Source of the DNA: Candidatus Pacearchaeota archaeon
GTDB taxonomy: Archaea > Nanoarchaeota > Nanoarchaeia > Pacearchaeales > GW2011-AR1
Reading direction: 5' to 3'
NCBI GenBank assembly: GCA_002690445.1
Contig: NZER01000250.1
Coordinates: 1-9,356, forward strand
Length of the DNA: 9,356 nt
The notes beneath the pieces are model-generated. The model had not been told where the DNA came from, ran no database searches, and saw only the letters and a list, made by a program, of their open reading frames with translations. Every line of letters begins with the position of its first letter. Positions within the stretch are counted from its first letter, which is position 1. The position numbers were made by a program, and so were the translations under genes. Shown piece by piece: positions 1 through 6,804 of this stretch.

Positions 1-1
1 G

Positions 2-145
2 ACGGCACGCAATTGCTACATGATGGAACTTGACCCAAAATACTGCGATGTGGCCGTAAAACGCTGGCAGAATTTCACCGGCCAACAGGCCAAACTAGAG
101 GGTAGCGGGGAGATTTTCCCCACTATAAAAGAAAATGGAGCCTAA
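2..145 (+). CDS. DNA methyltransferase (N4-cytosine/N6-adenine type), C-terminal end only
   Basis: Reading from base 2 gives 47 residues before a TAA at 143-145; the rest lies left of the window. The peptide contains RNCYMMELDPKYCDVAVKRW. This matches the usual C-terminus of beta-class N4/N6 DNA methyltransferases, where the AdoMet-binding DPFxGSG motif is followed by a strand ending in an acidic ElD/ElDpxY block and then an 'A..RW' helix. The catalytic DPPY/SPPY motif and the AdoMet loop are outside the window, so target base and specificity cannot be told. Such genes, often fused to a ParB-like domain, commonly sit just upstream of terS in phages of proteobacteria. They are thought to modify phage DNA against host restriction. 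The stop lies 11 bases inside the following terS gene, which suggests translational coupling. The family call is fairly firm; whether a ParB domain is attached is unknown. Confidence 0.8.
   Translation, partial: TARNCYMMELDPKYCDVAVKRWQNFTGQQAKLEGSGEIFPTIKENGA
107..121 (+). other. Small hairpin upstream of terS
   Basis: GGGGAGATTTTCCCC forms a five-base-pair G:C-rich stem plus a possible G:U pair, closing a very small loop. It lies inside the methyltransferase coding end, 13 bases before the terS start. No T-tract follows, so it is not a terminator. It could affect ribosome access to terS, but it may be chance. Confidence 0.3.
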
Positions 146-488
146 AAAAGCCAAGCGGGTTACACGCCCGCCATTCAAGCCGACCGATGACGAGCGAAAG
201 CTCGTAGAGCAGATGACCGCTTGTGGCATCCCGCAGGAATCCCAGTGTCTTGTGATCCGCGACGGCATTGACGACAAGACCTTGCGCAAGCATTTCCGGC
301 GAGAACTGGACACGGCGGCGACCAAAGCCAATACCAAGGTCGCCGGGACGCTGTTCAACAAGGCTATGGGCGGCGACACCACCGCCATGATCTGGTGGTC
401 AAAGACCAGAATGGGTTGGAAGGAAAAGAGCGAGATCGAACACAGCGGCGACCTTAACTGGTCAATCCAGAATATCTACGAGAAATGA
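135..488 (+). CDS. terS: Terminase small subunit (TerS), DNA-recognition component of the packaging motor
   Basis: This 117-residue basic protein is placed directly before the large terminase. Residues about 12-60 form a helix-turn-helix-like region: RPPFKPTDDERKLVE, then a 'GIPQES' turn, then a recognition-helix-like DDKTLRKHFRREL. That arrangement is typical of small terminases in alphaproteobacterial phages and related prophages. The middle (AATKANTKVAGTLFNKAM) resembles the oligomerisation helices, and the end 'WWSKTRMGWKEK' is a common C-terminal feature of this family. TerS multimers bind phage DNA and hand it to TerL. An in-frame stop at 126-128 means the ATG at 135 is the earliest possible start. 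It overlaps the methyltransferase stop and has only a weak, purine-rich ribosome site. The gene ends at TGA 486-488 inside a 16-bp tandem duplication. It is in the same frame as terL, separated by that one stop. Confidence 0.88.
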   Translation: MEPKKAKRVTRPPFKPTDDERKLVEQMTACGIPQESQCLVIRDGIDDKTLRKHFRRELDTAATKANTKVAGTLFNKAMGGDTTAMIWWSKTRMGWKEKSEIEHSGDLNWSIQNIYEK

Positions 489-510
489 TCGTCCCGAGAA
501 ATGATCGTCC
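479..510 (+). repeat. Perfect 16-bp tandem duplication at the terS/terL junction
   Basis: The unit cgagaaatgatcgtcc occurs at 479-494 and again, with no mismatch or spacer, at 495-510. Each copy carries the string gagaaATGAtcg. In the left copy the TGA is the terS stop, and its overlapping ATG (485-487) opens only a 20-codon reading frame. In the right copy the ATG (501-503) is the terL start. With one unit removed, terS and terL would share a classic ATGA stop-start overlap. The simplest reading is that the duplication arose by slippage and separated the two genes by 12 bases. Confidence 0.95.
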
Positions 511-1880
511 AGCGCCGTATCAGAAATTATCAAGCGCCGCTGCATAAATACATGCTCGACGGCGGCATGGACAACAAACGGGCTATTTGCGTTGCTCACC
601 GTCGCTGGGGAAAGGATGAAATCGCGCTTAATGTGACGTTTCAGGCATTGATAGACCGCCCGGCAACATACTGGACATGCCTTCCTGAATTCTCCCAGGC
701 CCGCAAAGCAATCTGGTCGGCGGTCAATCCGCACACAGGGCTGCGCCGGATCGATGAGGCGTTTCCCGAAGAATTGCGTGAGGTGACAAATGAAGGCGAG
801 ATGTTCATCCGGTTTAAGAATGGCGCGACATGGCAAGTTATCGGATCGGACCGGTATAATTCTCTGGTCGGCGCTAGTGTGGCCGGGATTACGTTTTCCG
901 AATGGGCATTGGCTAACCCATCAGCTTGGGGCTACATCAGCCCGATGCTGCGAGAGAACAACGGCTGGGCGATGTTCGTCACGACGCCGCGCGGCAAGAA
1001 TCATGCATATGAGATGTATAATTACGGCATGAGGACTGAAGGCTGGTTTGCCGAGATTTCAAATGTCGTTGACACTGGCGCTTTCGCAGAGGCGCAGCTT
1101 GACGAAATCAGAGCGGAATATATCGCGCTTTACGGCGCTGACTTTGGGGCGGCTCAATTCGAGCAGGAATATATGTGCAGCTTCGAGGCCGCTATTCTTG
1201 GCAGCTTTTACGGTACGGAACTATCGGTGGCACGATCCGAGGGGCGCATTTGCGAGGTCGAATATGATCCCGATCTCCCGGTGATGACCGTTTGGGATAT
1301 CGGTTATTCCGACGACACGGTTATTCTGTTCGTTCAAATCGTCGCCAATGAAGTTCGAATTATCGACACCTATAGTGCAAACGGTCACAATCTTGAGCAT
1401 TACGCCGAGGTTATTTCCGGCAAGCCGTATGAATACGCCCGACACTGGTTGCCCCATGATGCGCAGGCGAAGACGCTGGCGGCGGCGGGGCGCTCGGTGT
1501 ACGAGCAACTGACCAAGGATTACGGTCTTGAAAGCGTGAATATCCTGCGGAACACCAACACTGAAATGCAAGGCATCCTAGCGGCGCGGCATCTGTTCCC
1601 GCGCTTGTGGATTGACGAGGATCAGGAAGATTTCTTGAATGCTTTGGGACAGTTCCGAAGGGAATGGGATGATGAGCAAAAATGCTTCCGGGACCGGCCC
1701 GTCCATGACTGGACAAATCACTTCGCGGACGCGCTGCGATATCTGGCATGGGTCTGGAAGGAGCCGGTGAAGCCAAAAGCCCCCATCCTCAATCCGACAT
1801 TGACCATCGGCGGGACGTCCACCATGACCATGAACGACCTGATTAAATCTGTTAGCAAGCGGCGAGCAAGGTATGATTGA
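501..1880 (+). CDS. terL: Terminase large subunit (TerL), packaging ATPase and headful nuclease
   Basis: This 459-residue protein has both domains of a large terminase. The N-terminal ATPase shows a Walker A-type loop at residues 32-40 (AHRRWGKDE) and a Walker B/catalytic glutamate at about 130-134 (ITFSE, followed by WALANPSAW). The LVGASVAG segment just before it is also typical. The C-terminal RNase H-like nuclease shows its first metal-binding Asp in VWDIGYSDDT (D266). A middle HWLPHDA block follows, and the last acidic motif lies in HDWTNHFADALRYL (D410). All expected catalytic residues seem present, so the enzyme should be active. It powers DNA translocation through the portal and cuts the concatemer. 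An in-frame TGA at 486 forces the start at or after 501. The ribosome site (cgagaa) is weak, so translation may depend on coupling to terS. Confidence 0.96.
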   Translation: MIVQRRIRNYQAPLHKYMLDGGMDNKRAICVAHRRWGKDEIALNVTFQALIDRPATYWTCLPEFSQARKAIWSAVNPHTGLRRIDEAFPEELREVTNEGEMFIRFKNGATWQVIGSDRYNSLVGASVAGITFSEWALANPSAWGYISPMLRENNGWAMFVTTPRGKNHAYEMYNYGMRTEGWFAEISNVVDTGAFAEAQLDEIRAEYIALYGADFGAAQFEQEYMCSFEAAILGSFYGTELSVARSEGRICEVEYDPDLPVMTVWDIGYSDDTVILFVQIVANEVRIIDTYSANGHNLEHYAEVISGKPYEYARHWLPHDAQAKTLAAAGRSVYEQLTKDYGLESVNILRNTNTEMQGILAARHLFPRLWIDEDQEDFLNALGQFRREWDDEQKCFRDRPVHDWTNHFADALRYLAWVWKEPVKPKAPILNPTLTIGGTSTMTMNDLIKSVSKRRARYD

Positions 1881-1988
1881 CAAATTTTCTGATTTGGGGC
1901 AATAATTGCGGTGGCAAAGAAATGTAATAAGGCCGACCGCAATGCCATTCGTTGGCGATGCTGAGTAAAAGCGAGAAAAAAGGCGGCT
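1881..1988 (+). other. 108-base gap between terL and portal: hairpin, possible tiny ORF, portal ribosome site
   Basis: The gap holds an imperfect hairpin at 1939-1961. Its 9-position stem (gcaatgcca / tggcgatgc) has one mismatch and one wobble around the loop ttcgt, with no T-run after it. A GTG at 1911 opens a 17-residue basic peptide (VAKKCNKADRNAIRWRC) ending at 1964. It has no well-placed Shine-Dalgarno and is not claimed as a gene. An A-rich stretch ending aaaaaaggcgg, just before the ATG at 1989, is the likely portal ribosome site. I see no convincing promoter. Confidence 0.5.
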
Positions 1989-4355
1989 ATGCCTGAAAAT
2001 ACAGACGCACAAAGCGGTACGTTAGTCACCCCGGAGGACGCTGGCAAAGGCGCACCCGGCGTTGTTTCTCGCTGGATTGCCGAGCTTGAGCTGAGCGAGA
2101 AGGTCGAGAAGAACTGGCGCGAACGCGCGAAAAATGTGCAGGAGCGTTACCGCGACGAGAAATCGCAGAACGAGCGGCGCTATTCGTCTTCCAACCGTTA
2201 CAATATCTTGTATTCCAATATCCAGACGATTTGCCCGGCGTTATATAATCAGTCTCCGACGCCGGATGTGCGGCGGCGGTATCGCGACGCTGACCCGGTC
2301 GGCAAGGAAATCTCCGAGGTTCTGGAGCGCGCGTTGTCGTTCACGATGGACGATTGCGATTTCGACCGGTATATGCGTCTGGCAATCAAGGATCAGCAGA
2401 TTTGCGGACGCGGCGTCACGCGGGTGCGGTACGATCCAGTGTTCAGCGAAGAATCCGACGAAATGGGCGACCCCTACGATGATCTGAAAAGCGAGGAAGT
2501 CAAGTTCCAGCATGTGAACTGGGCTGATTTCCGTCACGGCCCCGGTCGCACCTGGGAAGAGGTCGAGTGGGTTGCATTTAGTCATTTGATGACGCGGGAC
2601 GATTTGCGCGACAAGTTCGGCGACAAGATCGGGGATGAGGTCGAGCTTGATTACACGCCCATCGGCGTGGAAGACAAGGACGGCGACGTTGTTGCCGACA
2701 CGTTTAAACGCGCCACAGTGTGGGAAATATGGTGTAATCGCCGGAAGGAGGTGATTTTCATCTCCAAAAGTGTGAAAGAACGTCCCTTAAAAACGGACCC
2801 CGATCCTTTGCAACTTCGCGGGTTTTTCCCGACGCCCCGGCCTCTATATGCGACTGAAAACACCGACAGTCTCGTCCCGGTCGAGCCGTTCCGATTTTAT
2901 CGCGATCAGGCCAACGAATTGGACAATATCACGCGCCGCATTTCCGGCATTATCGCCGCCTGTAAGGTGCGCGGGATTTACGACAGTACGATCACGGAAA
3001 TGTCCAATCTGATGGACGCCGGGGAGAATATGATGATCCCCGCGCAGGACGTTCTGCCGCTCATGCAATCAGGTGGGCTGGATAAAGCGGTTTGGATGTG
3101 GCCGATTGAGAAGATTGCGGGAGTTTTGAACGAGCTTTATAATCAGCGCGAGCAAATCAAGAAAACCATTTACGAGATTACGGGCATTGCAGACATCATG
3201 CGCGGTTCCACAGCTTCGTCCGAGACACTGGGGGCGCAGCAACTCAAGGTACAGTTCGGCACCATGCGGCTGGACGATATGGGCCGCGAAATTCAGCGAT
3301 ATGCTCGCGGTCTTGTCCGTCTTGCTGCGGAGATTATCTCGGAGCATTTCAGCCCCGACAGTCTAGCTATGATGACCGATATCAAGCTGCCTTCACCGGA
3401 AGAGAAGATGATGGCGCACCAGCAGGCGCAAATGATGGCCCAGCAGCAGCAGCCGGTGCCGCCCCAGTTGGAGGAGATACTTAAAAAACCGACTTGGGAA
3501 GAATGTATGCAGGTCTTGCGGGACGACAAGCAGCGTTCGTACCGGGTTGATATTGAGACCGACTCTACCATTGCCGGGGATCAGGCGATGGATCAGAAGT
3601 CTGTGACCGAGTTACTGACCGGGGTTTCGACATTCATCACCAATGCCGGTCCAGCGGTTGCGGCAGGATATTTGCCGCTTGACGCGGCCAAGGGCATGTT
3701 GATGTCTGCGGTCAGGCGGTTCAAGATGGGCCGTGAGGTTGAGGATGCCCTTGATATGATCGGGGAGGACGGAAATGGTTCCGGCGCTGCGGATGACGGC
3801 CAGCAGCAGGCTCAACAGGCGCAGCAGATGGAACAACAGGCGGCGGCTCAAGCCGAGCAGATGAAGATGCAGATGGAGCAGCAGAATTCTGCGATCAAGG
3901 CCCAAGAGGCGCAGCAGAAAGCGCAAGTTGAGCAGGAACAAATACAGCTGGACTCAAAAGTCCATCAAGCGTCTTTGATGATTCAGGAGCAGGAGATCGG
4001 TTTGAAAGAGCGCGATATGGCTTTAAAGGAATTTGAGGCACAGAAGCCTGAACCTGATCCCGGCATGAAGATTCAGGCCGATATACAGATGGCGCGTGAA
4101 AAGATGGAATTCGAGGCAAGCGAGGCTGACAAACAGCGTCAAGTTGATCTGGCAAAAGTAATCATGGCTGAATTCAACGGGCCTGAAATTAGTATGACCA
4201 GCCCTGAAGATGCCTTGGCGCGAGCGTCCGAGATCATGGCCCGGATCAACGAGGTTATTTCAGCGACACGCGAAGTTGGCGGGATGCCGCTGGAAGAGAC
4301 CACAGTGATGGTTATGGACGATGATGATGATTTTATTGAGCCGGTGCTGCAATGA
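1989..4355 (+). CDS. Portal protein (long podovirus-type, with glutamine-rich C-terminal extension)
   Basis: This 788-residue protein follows terL, as portals do. The N-terminal half has portal-like blocks: SSNRYNILYSNIQTICPALYNQSPTPDVRRRY, DYDRYMRLAIKDQQI-like helices ('DFDRYMRLAIKDQQICGRGVTRVRYDP') and EPFRFYRDQANELDNITRRIS. It also has the long helix region EIQRYARGLVRLAAEIISE. The block RVDIETDSTIAGDQ (near residue 524) is common to this portal group. Twelve subunits would form the channel at one capsid vertex, docking TerL during packaging and the connector afterwards. It is longer than most podoviral portals and close to, or above, the P22 type. The extra length is a C-terminal tail that is Gln-rich (about residues 474-488 and 605-655), predicted coiled coil, and ends in five consecutive Asp plus FIEPVLQ. 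Its TGA overlaps the next start as ATGA (4352-4355). Confidence 0.92.
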   Translation: MPENTDAQSGTLVTPEDAGKGAPGVVSRWIAELELSEKVEKNWRERAKNVQERYRDEKSQNERRYSSSNRYNILYSNIQTICPALYNQSPTPDVRRRYRDADPVGKEISEVLERALSFTMDDCDFDRYMRLAIKDQQICGRGVTRVRYDPVFSEESDEMGDPYDDLKSEEVKFQHVNWADFRHGPGRTWEEVEWVAFSHLMTRDDLRDKFGDKIGDEVELDYTPIGVEDKDGDVVADTFKRATVWEIWCNRRKEVIFISKSVKERPLKTDPDPLQLRGFFPTPRPLYATENTDSLVPVEPFRFYRDQANELDNITRRISGIIAACKVRGIYDSTITEMSNLMDAGENMMIPAQDVLPLMQSGGLDKAVWMWPIEKIAGVLNELYNQREQIKKTIYEITGIADIMRGSTASSETLGAQQLKVQFGTMRLDDMGREIQRYARGLVRLAAEIISEHFSPDSLAMMTDIKLPSPEEKMMAHQQAQMMAQQQQPVPPQLEEILKKPTWEECMQVLRDDKQRSYRVDIETDSTIAGDQAMDQKSVTELLTGVSTFITNAGPAVAAGYLPLDAAKGMLMSAVRRFKMGREVEDALDMIGEDGNGSGAADDGQQQAQQAQQMEQQAAAQAEQMKMQMEQQNSAIKAQEAQQKAQVEQEQIQLDSKVHQASLMIQEQEIGLKERDMALKEFEAQKPEPDPGMKIQADIQMAREKMEFEASEADKQRQVDLAKVIMAEFNGPEISMTSPEDALARASEIMARINEVISATREVGGMPLEETTVMVMDDDDDFIEPVLQ

Positions 4356-4681
4356 CTGCTTTTAAAGAAAATTATAACGATATCAAGTGGACGACCGCTC
4401 CGCAGGCAAGGAAGGCCGAGGTTGATTATTCCTCAAAGCGGTCCCACCTCACCGCGTCATATATAGCGGGAGACTACCGGCCATATGAATGCCCGATTAC
4501 GGGCAAGACCATTGATGGCCGTCGCGAACATAGAGAAAATTTGGAGTTGCACGGTTGCCGGATTCTAGAAAAAGGTGAATTCGAGGACGTTAAAAAGAAT
4601 GGAAGAAAGAACATAGAGGCGTCTATGGACGCGGCGATAGACAAGTCGGTGGATGCGATTGCCCATCAGATTGATTTGTAG
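4352..4681 (+). CDS. Small conserved phage protein between portal and scaffold, function unknown
   Basis: This 109-residue protein starts inside the portal stop (ATGA), so it is almost certainly coupled to portal translation. The central part (about residues 40-75) reads YRPYECPITGKTIDGRREHRENL, followed by HGCRILEKGEFED. Small proteins with this 'P-[IV]-[TD]-G-x-x-I-x-[SG]-R-x-x-H-R-E-x-L-x-x-x-G-C' pattern are common next to portal genes in podovirus-like phages. I know of no firm function. It has only two cysteines, and they are not in a CxxC pair, so a zinc ribbon is not supported. The C-terminus is helical and charged (NIEASMDAAIDKSVDAIAHQIDL). It may be a minor head or assembly protein; that is inference from position only. 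Its TAG overlaps the scaffold ribosome site. Confidence 0.85.
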   Translation: MTAFKENYNDIKWTTAPQARKAEVDYSSKRSHLTASYIAGDYRPYECPITGKTIDGRREHRENLELHGCRILEKGEFEDVKKNGRKNIEASMDAAIDKSVDAIAHQIDL

Positions 4682-4693
4682 GAGGAAACCGTG
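4681..4693 (+). promoter_or_regulatory. Strong Shine-Dalgarno that fixes a GTG start for the scaffold
   Basis: GGAGG at 4681-4685 lies five bases before GTG 4691-4693 and uses the last base of the preceding TAG stop. This is the best ribosome site in the window and supports the GTG over the in-frame ATG codons further in (for example at 'MDDFMGEQ'). Confidence 0.85.
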
Positions 4694-5770
4694 ATAGCGG
4701 ATGATGCGGAAGATGTCGTTGTTGAGGAGTCTATGGATGATTTCATGGGGGAGCAGTTTGATGCTTTAAACTCAGGAAATGCCATTATTGGTTCTTCTCC
4801 AGATGAGGCTCCAGCCGAAAGCGCTGCCACTGACCCACTAGACACAGTTAAAGCGGAGAGTTCGGACGATTCTAGTCCTGAACCCCAGGAAGACCCGGCT
4901 GCGAAAGCAGCAGATACAGACGTAGAAAGCGAAGGCTCTGAACCTGATGATCAGACCATTACAGCCCCGCAGTCTATGTCTGCTAAGGACCGCGAGACTT
5001 TTTATGCCTTGCCGCCTGAAAACCAGCAGTGGATTTCAGATCGCGTTAAGGCGCAGGAAGCTGATTATACTCGCAAGACTATGGAAGTAGCGGAACAGAG
5101 GAAATTTTACGACAAGTTGGAGCAGGCCATTGCGCCCCGGCGTCAGCAGTTTGCAATGAATGGAATGGATGAAGGCACCGCCATCGGTCAGCTTCTAGCC
5201 CTTTCCGATTATGCAGATGCGGACCCCGTTGGTTTCGCGCGCTATCTGCTTGAGCAGCGTGGAATTCCGGTTTCTGCATTGAACGAAAACGGCGGAGAAT
5301 ATTCCGTCGATCCTCAAATGCTTGAAATGCGGCAACGCATCGAAAGTTTCGAGAATCACTTTGCACAACAGCAGAACCAGCAGTTGGAGCAGGAGAGTCA
5401 GGTCGTTTCGGGTGTCATAAATGATTTTGCGACAGCGAATCCATTTTATGCAGAACTTGAAAAAGACATGATTCCGATTGTTTCCGCTCTGCGTGAGAGT
5501 AAACCCGGCCTTACAAGCGACCAATATCTTCAAATGGCTTACAAAATGGCCCTGGCAACCAATGACGAGGTTTCCGGGAAGATCGAGGTTGACCGCAAGG
5601 CTAAATCTGAAGCCGAGCGGATTGCCAAGGCGAAGAAAGACGCCACGGCAGCAAAGCGGGCCGGGGGGACTAACATCAAGACCAGTGGCGCGTTGCCAGC
5701 GGGTGCTGCGAAAGCAAAAAGTGTTGATGATTTCATCGGAGCTTTGGTGGACGACCGCATGACGGCCTAG
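4691..5770 (+). CDS. Capsid scaffolding protein
   Basis: This 359-residue, highly charged protein lies between portal and major capsid, the normal scaffold position. Residues 1-95 are acidic, low-complexity and probably disordered. Residues about 97-145 carry a block typical of these scaffolds: MSAKDRETFYALPPENQQWI, then an Arg/Lys/Glu-rich helix with TRKTMEVAEQRKFYDKL. A helical region with DPVGFARYLLEQRGI follows, then a Gln-rich coiled coil (near FAQQQNQQLEQESQ). The C-terminus is basic and Ala/Lys-rich (RKAKSEAERIAKAKKDATAAKRAGG) and ends with an amphipathic SVDDFIGALVDDRM segment. Scaffolds of this kind nucleate the procapsid and leave before or during DNA entry; a basic C-terminal end usually contacts coat protein. 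Start choice rests on the GGAGG before the GTG. No protease gene is present nearby, so P22-like release without cleavage is plausible but not shown. Confidence 0.85.
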   Translation: MIADDAEDVVVEESMDDFMGEQFDALNSGNAIIGSSPDEAPAESAATDPLDTVKAESSDDSSPEPQEDPAAKAADTDVESEGSEPDDQTITAPQSMSAKDRETFYALPPENQQWISDRVKAQEADYTRKTMEVAEQRKFYDKLEQAIAPRRQQFAMNGMDEGTAIGQLLALSDYADADPVGFARYLLEQRGIPVSALNENGGEYSVDPQMLEMRQRIESFENHFAQQQNQQLEQESQVVSGVINDFATANPFYAELEKDMIPIVSALRESKPGLTSDQYLQMAYKMALATNDEVSGKIEVDRKAKSEAERIAKAKKDATAAKRAGGTNIKTSGALPAGAAKAKSVDDFIGALVDDRMTA

Positions 5771-5788
5771 ACTTGAAAGGTCACGATC

Positions 5789-6763
5789 ATGCCAGCTAAT
5801 AGTTCGTTTACAGAAATCTCGGCGATAACCTATCGCCACTTCAAGAACAATTATCTTGAAGATAACATCTCGAACCACACTGCATTGCACCAGCGGCTGA
5901 CGGAGAAGGGTCGCGTTGATCTTGTTTCCGGCGGCTGGGAAATCCAGATTCCGCTCGACTACGCGGAAAATGGCACTTATCAGCGATATAGTGGATACGA
6001 CACGCTCGACATCGCGCAGTCGGAAGTGTTCACCGCTGCTAATTTTGCATGGAAACAGGTTGCCATCAACGTGGTGGCGTCTGGATTGGAAATTCGGCAG
6101 AACAGCGGCAAGGAAGGCGTTATCAAGCTCGTCAAGAACAAGCTGAAGAATGCCATGCGTACCGCCGGTAATAATTTCTCGACCGACATCTACAGCGACG
6201 GCACTACTGCCAACCAGATTAACGGTTTGCAGGCTCTCGCTTCTGATGCAGGTACGGGGACTGTTGGTGGTATTGTTTCCGGGACTTATACCTTCTGGAA
6301 AAACATCCTTCAATCAGCGGCCAGTCCGTTGCAGGGCGGTGGGGCTATTACACCAAGTTCGACCACTATTGAAAGCCTCATGCTTCCGTTGTGGTTGAAT
6401 CTGACTCGTAACAACGATATGTGTGATCTGATCGTCATGGACGACACTTATTTTACGTTTTTTGACAATAGTCAGACCAGCATCCAGCGTTATACGAATT
6501 CAACTGATCTGAAGGCTGGAACTACTTCGCTGAAGTACAAAGGCGCGGATGTCGTCTATGACAGTTCGGCGGCTGGAATGCCAGATGCTCACGCGTATTT
6601 TCTTAATACCGATTATATAGGTATTTGCGCGCATCGAGACGCTAATTGGACGGAAGTTCCCGAGAAGTCGTCGGTCAACCAGGATGCTCAAGTTCTGCCG
6701 ATTATCTGGCAGGGCAACATGACCGTGAGCAACCGTTCACTTCAGGGTGTAATGAAAGCGTAA
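5789..6763 (+). CDS. Major capsid (coat) protein
   Basis: This 324-residue protein follows the scaffold and precedes a decoration-like gene. It begins MPANSSFTEISAITYRHFK, then ALHQRLTEKGRVDLVSGGWEIQIPLDYAE, and has a long central region with NKLKNAMRTAGNNFSTDIYSDG. It ends YFLNTDYIGICAHRDANW, with 'VLPIIWQGNMTVSNRSLQGVMKA' at the C-terminus. This is the pattern of short podovirus coat proteins related to the epsilon15 gp7 type, of the HK97 fold. The size is near that family's (about 330) and well below P22 coat. No N-terminal delta domain or protease site is evident. The ATG has AAAGG eight bases upstream. An ORF on the opposite strand (5195-6313) is a shadow. The stop codon lies inside a perfect hairpin that separates this gene from the next. 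Confidence 0.92.
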   Translation: MPANSSFTEISAITYRHFKNNYLEDNISNHTALHQRLTEKGRVDLVSGGWEIQIPLDYAENGTYQRYSGYDTLDIAQSEVFTAANFAWKQVAINVVASGLEIRQNSGKEGVIKLVKNKLKNAMRTAGNNFSTDIYSDGTTANQINGLQALASDAGTGTVGGIVSGTYTFWKNILQSAASPLQGGGAITPSSTTIESLMLPLWLNLTRNNDMCDLIVMDDTYFTFFDNSQTSIQRYTNSTDLKAGTTSLKYKGADVVYDSSAAGMPDAHAYFLNTDYIGICAHRDANWTEVPEKSSVNQDAQVLPIIWQGNMTVSNRSLQGVMKA

Positions 6764-6775
6764 TCGGCTTTCATT
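6751..6775 (+). promoter_or_regulatory. Perfect 9-bp hairpin across the coat gene stop codon
   Basis: AATGAAAGC (6751-6759) pairs exactly with GCTTTCATT (6767-6775) around a 7-base loop that contains the TAA stop of the coat gene. There is no U-tract afterwards, so a terminator is unlikely. It could be an mRNA stability or processing element that sets coat expression apart from the downstream gene. Confidence 0.6.
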
Positions 6776-6783
6776 CAAACTCC

Positions 6784-6800
6784 ATTTCCTGAAAGGAAAT
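6784..6800 (+). promoter_or_regulatory. Perfect 7-bp hairpin sequestering the decoration-gene ribosome site
   Basis: ATTTCCT (6784-6790) and AGGAAAT (6794-6800) are exact reverse complements around a GAA loop. The right arm contains the AAGGAA Shine-Dalgarno, just upstream of ATG 6805. Folding would hide the ribosome site, so translation of the decoration gene may be tuned. The palindrome is certain; its role is inferred. Confidence 0.6.
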
Positions 6801-6804
6801 AACG

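Noticed and set aside
485..547. Short frame from the first-copy ATG at the terS/terL junction (20 codons), considered as a gene
   Set aside because: It runs out of frame with terL, has no own ribosome site beyond the duplicated one, and is best explained as a by-product of the tandem duplication.
855..860. Perfect TATAAT box
   Set aside because: It is inside terL, with no -35-like sequence at the right distance and no gene start downstream that needs it.
1221..2047. Several overlapping minus-strand frames opposite terL and the portal start
   Set aside because: They are shadows of strongly supported + strand genes, with Arg/Pro/His-rich translations and no motif.
3795..3960. Dense CAG/CAA repeats in the portal gene, considered as a microsatellite or phase-variable tract
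   Set aside because: The units are irregular and the frame is kept throughout. They encode a Gln-rich coiled coil, so no slippage switch is supported.
4352..4681. Zinc-ribbon (FmdB-like) reading of the small protein after the portal
   Set aside because: It has only two isolated cysteines and no CxxC pairs, so metal binding by a ribbon is not supported.
5195..6313. 372-codon open frame on the minus strand across scaffold and coat genes
   Set aside because: It lies wholly opposite two well-supported genes and spans their junction, and its translation has no recognisable domain. It is explained by codon bias of the + strand genes.
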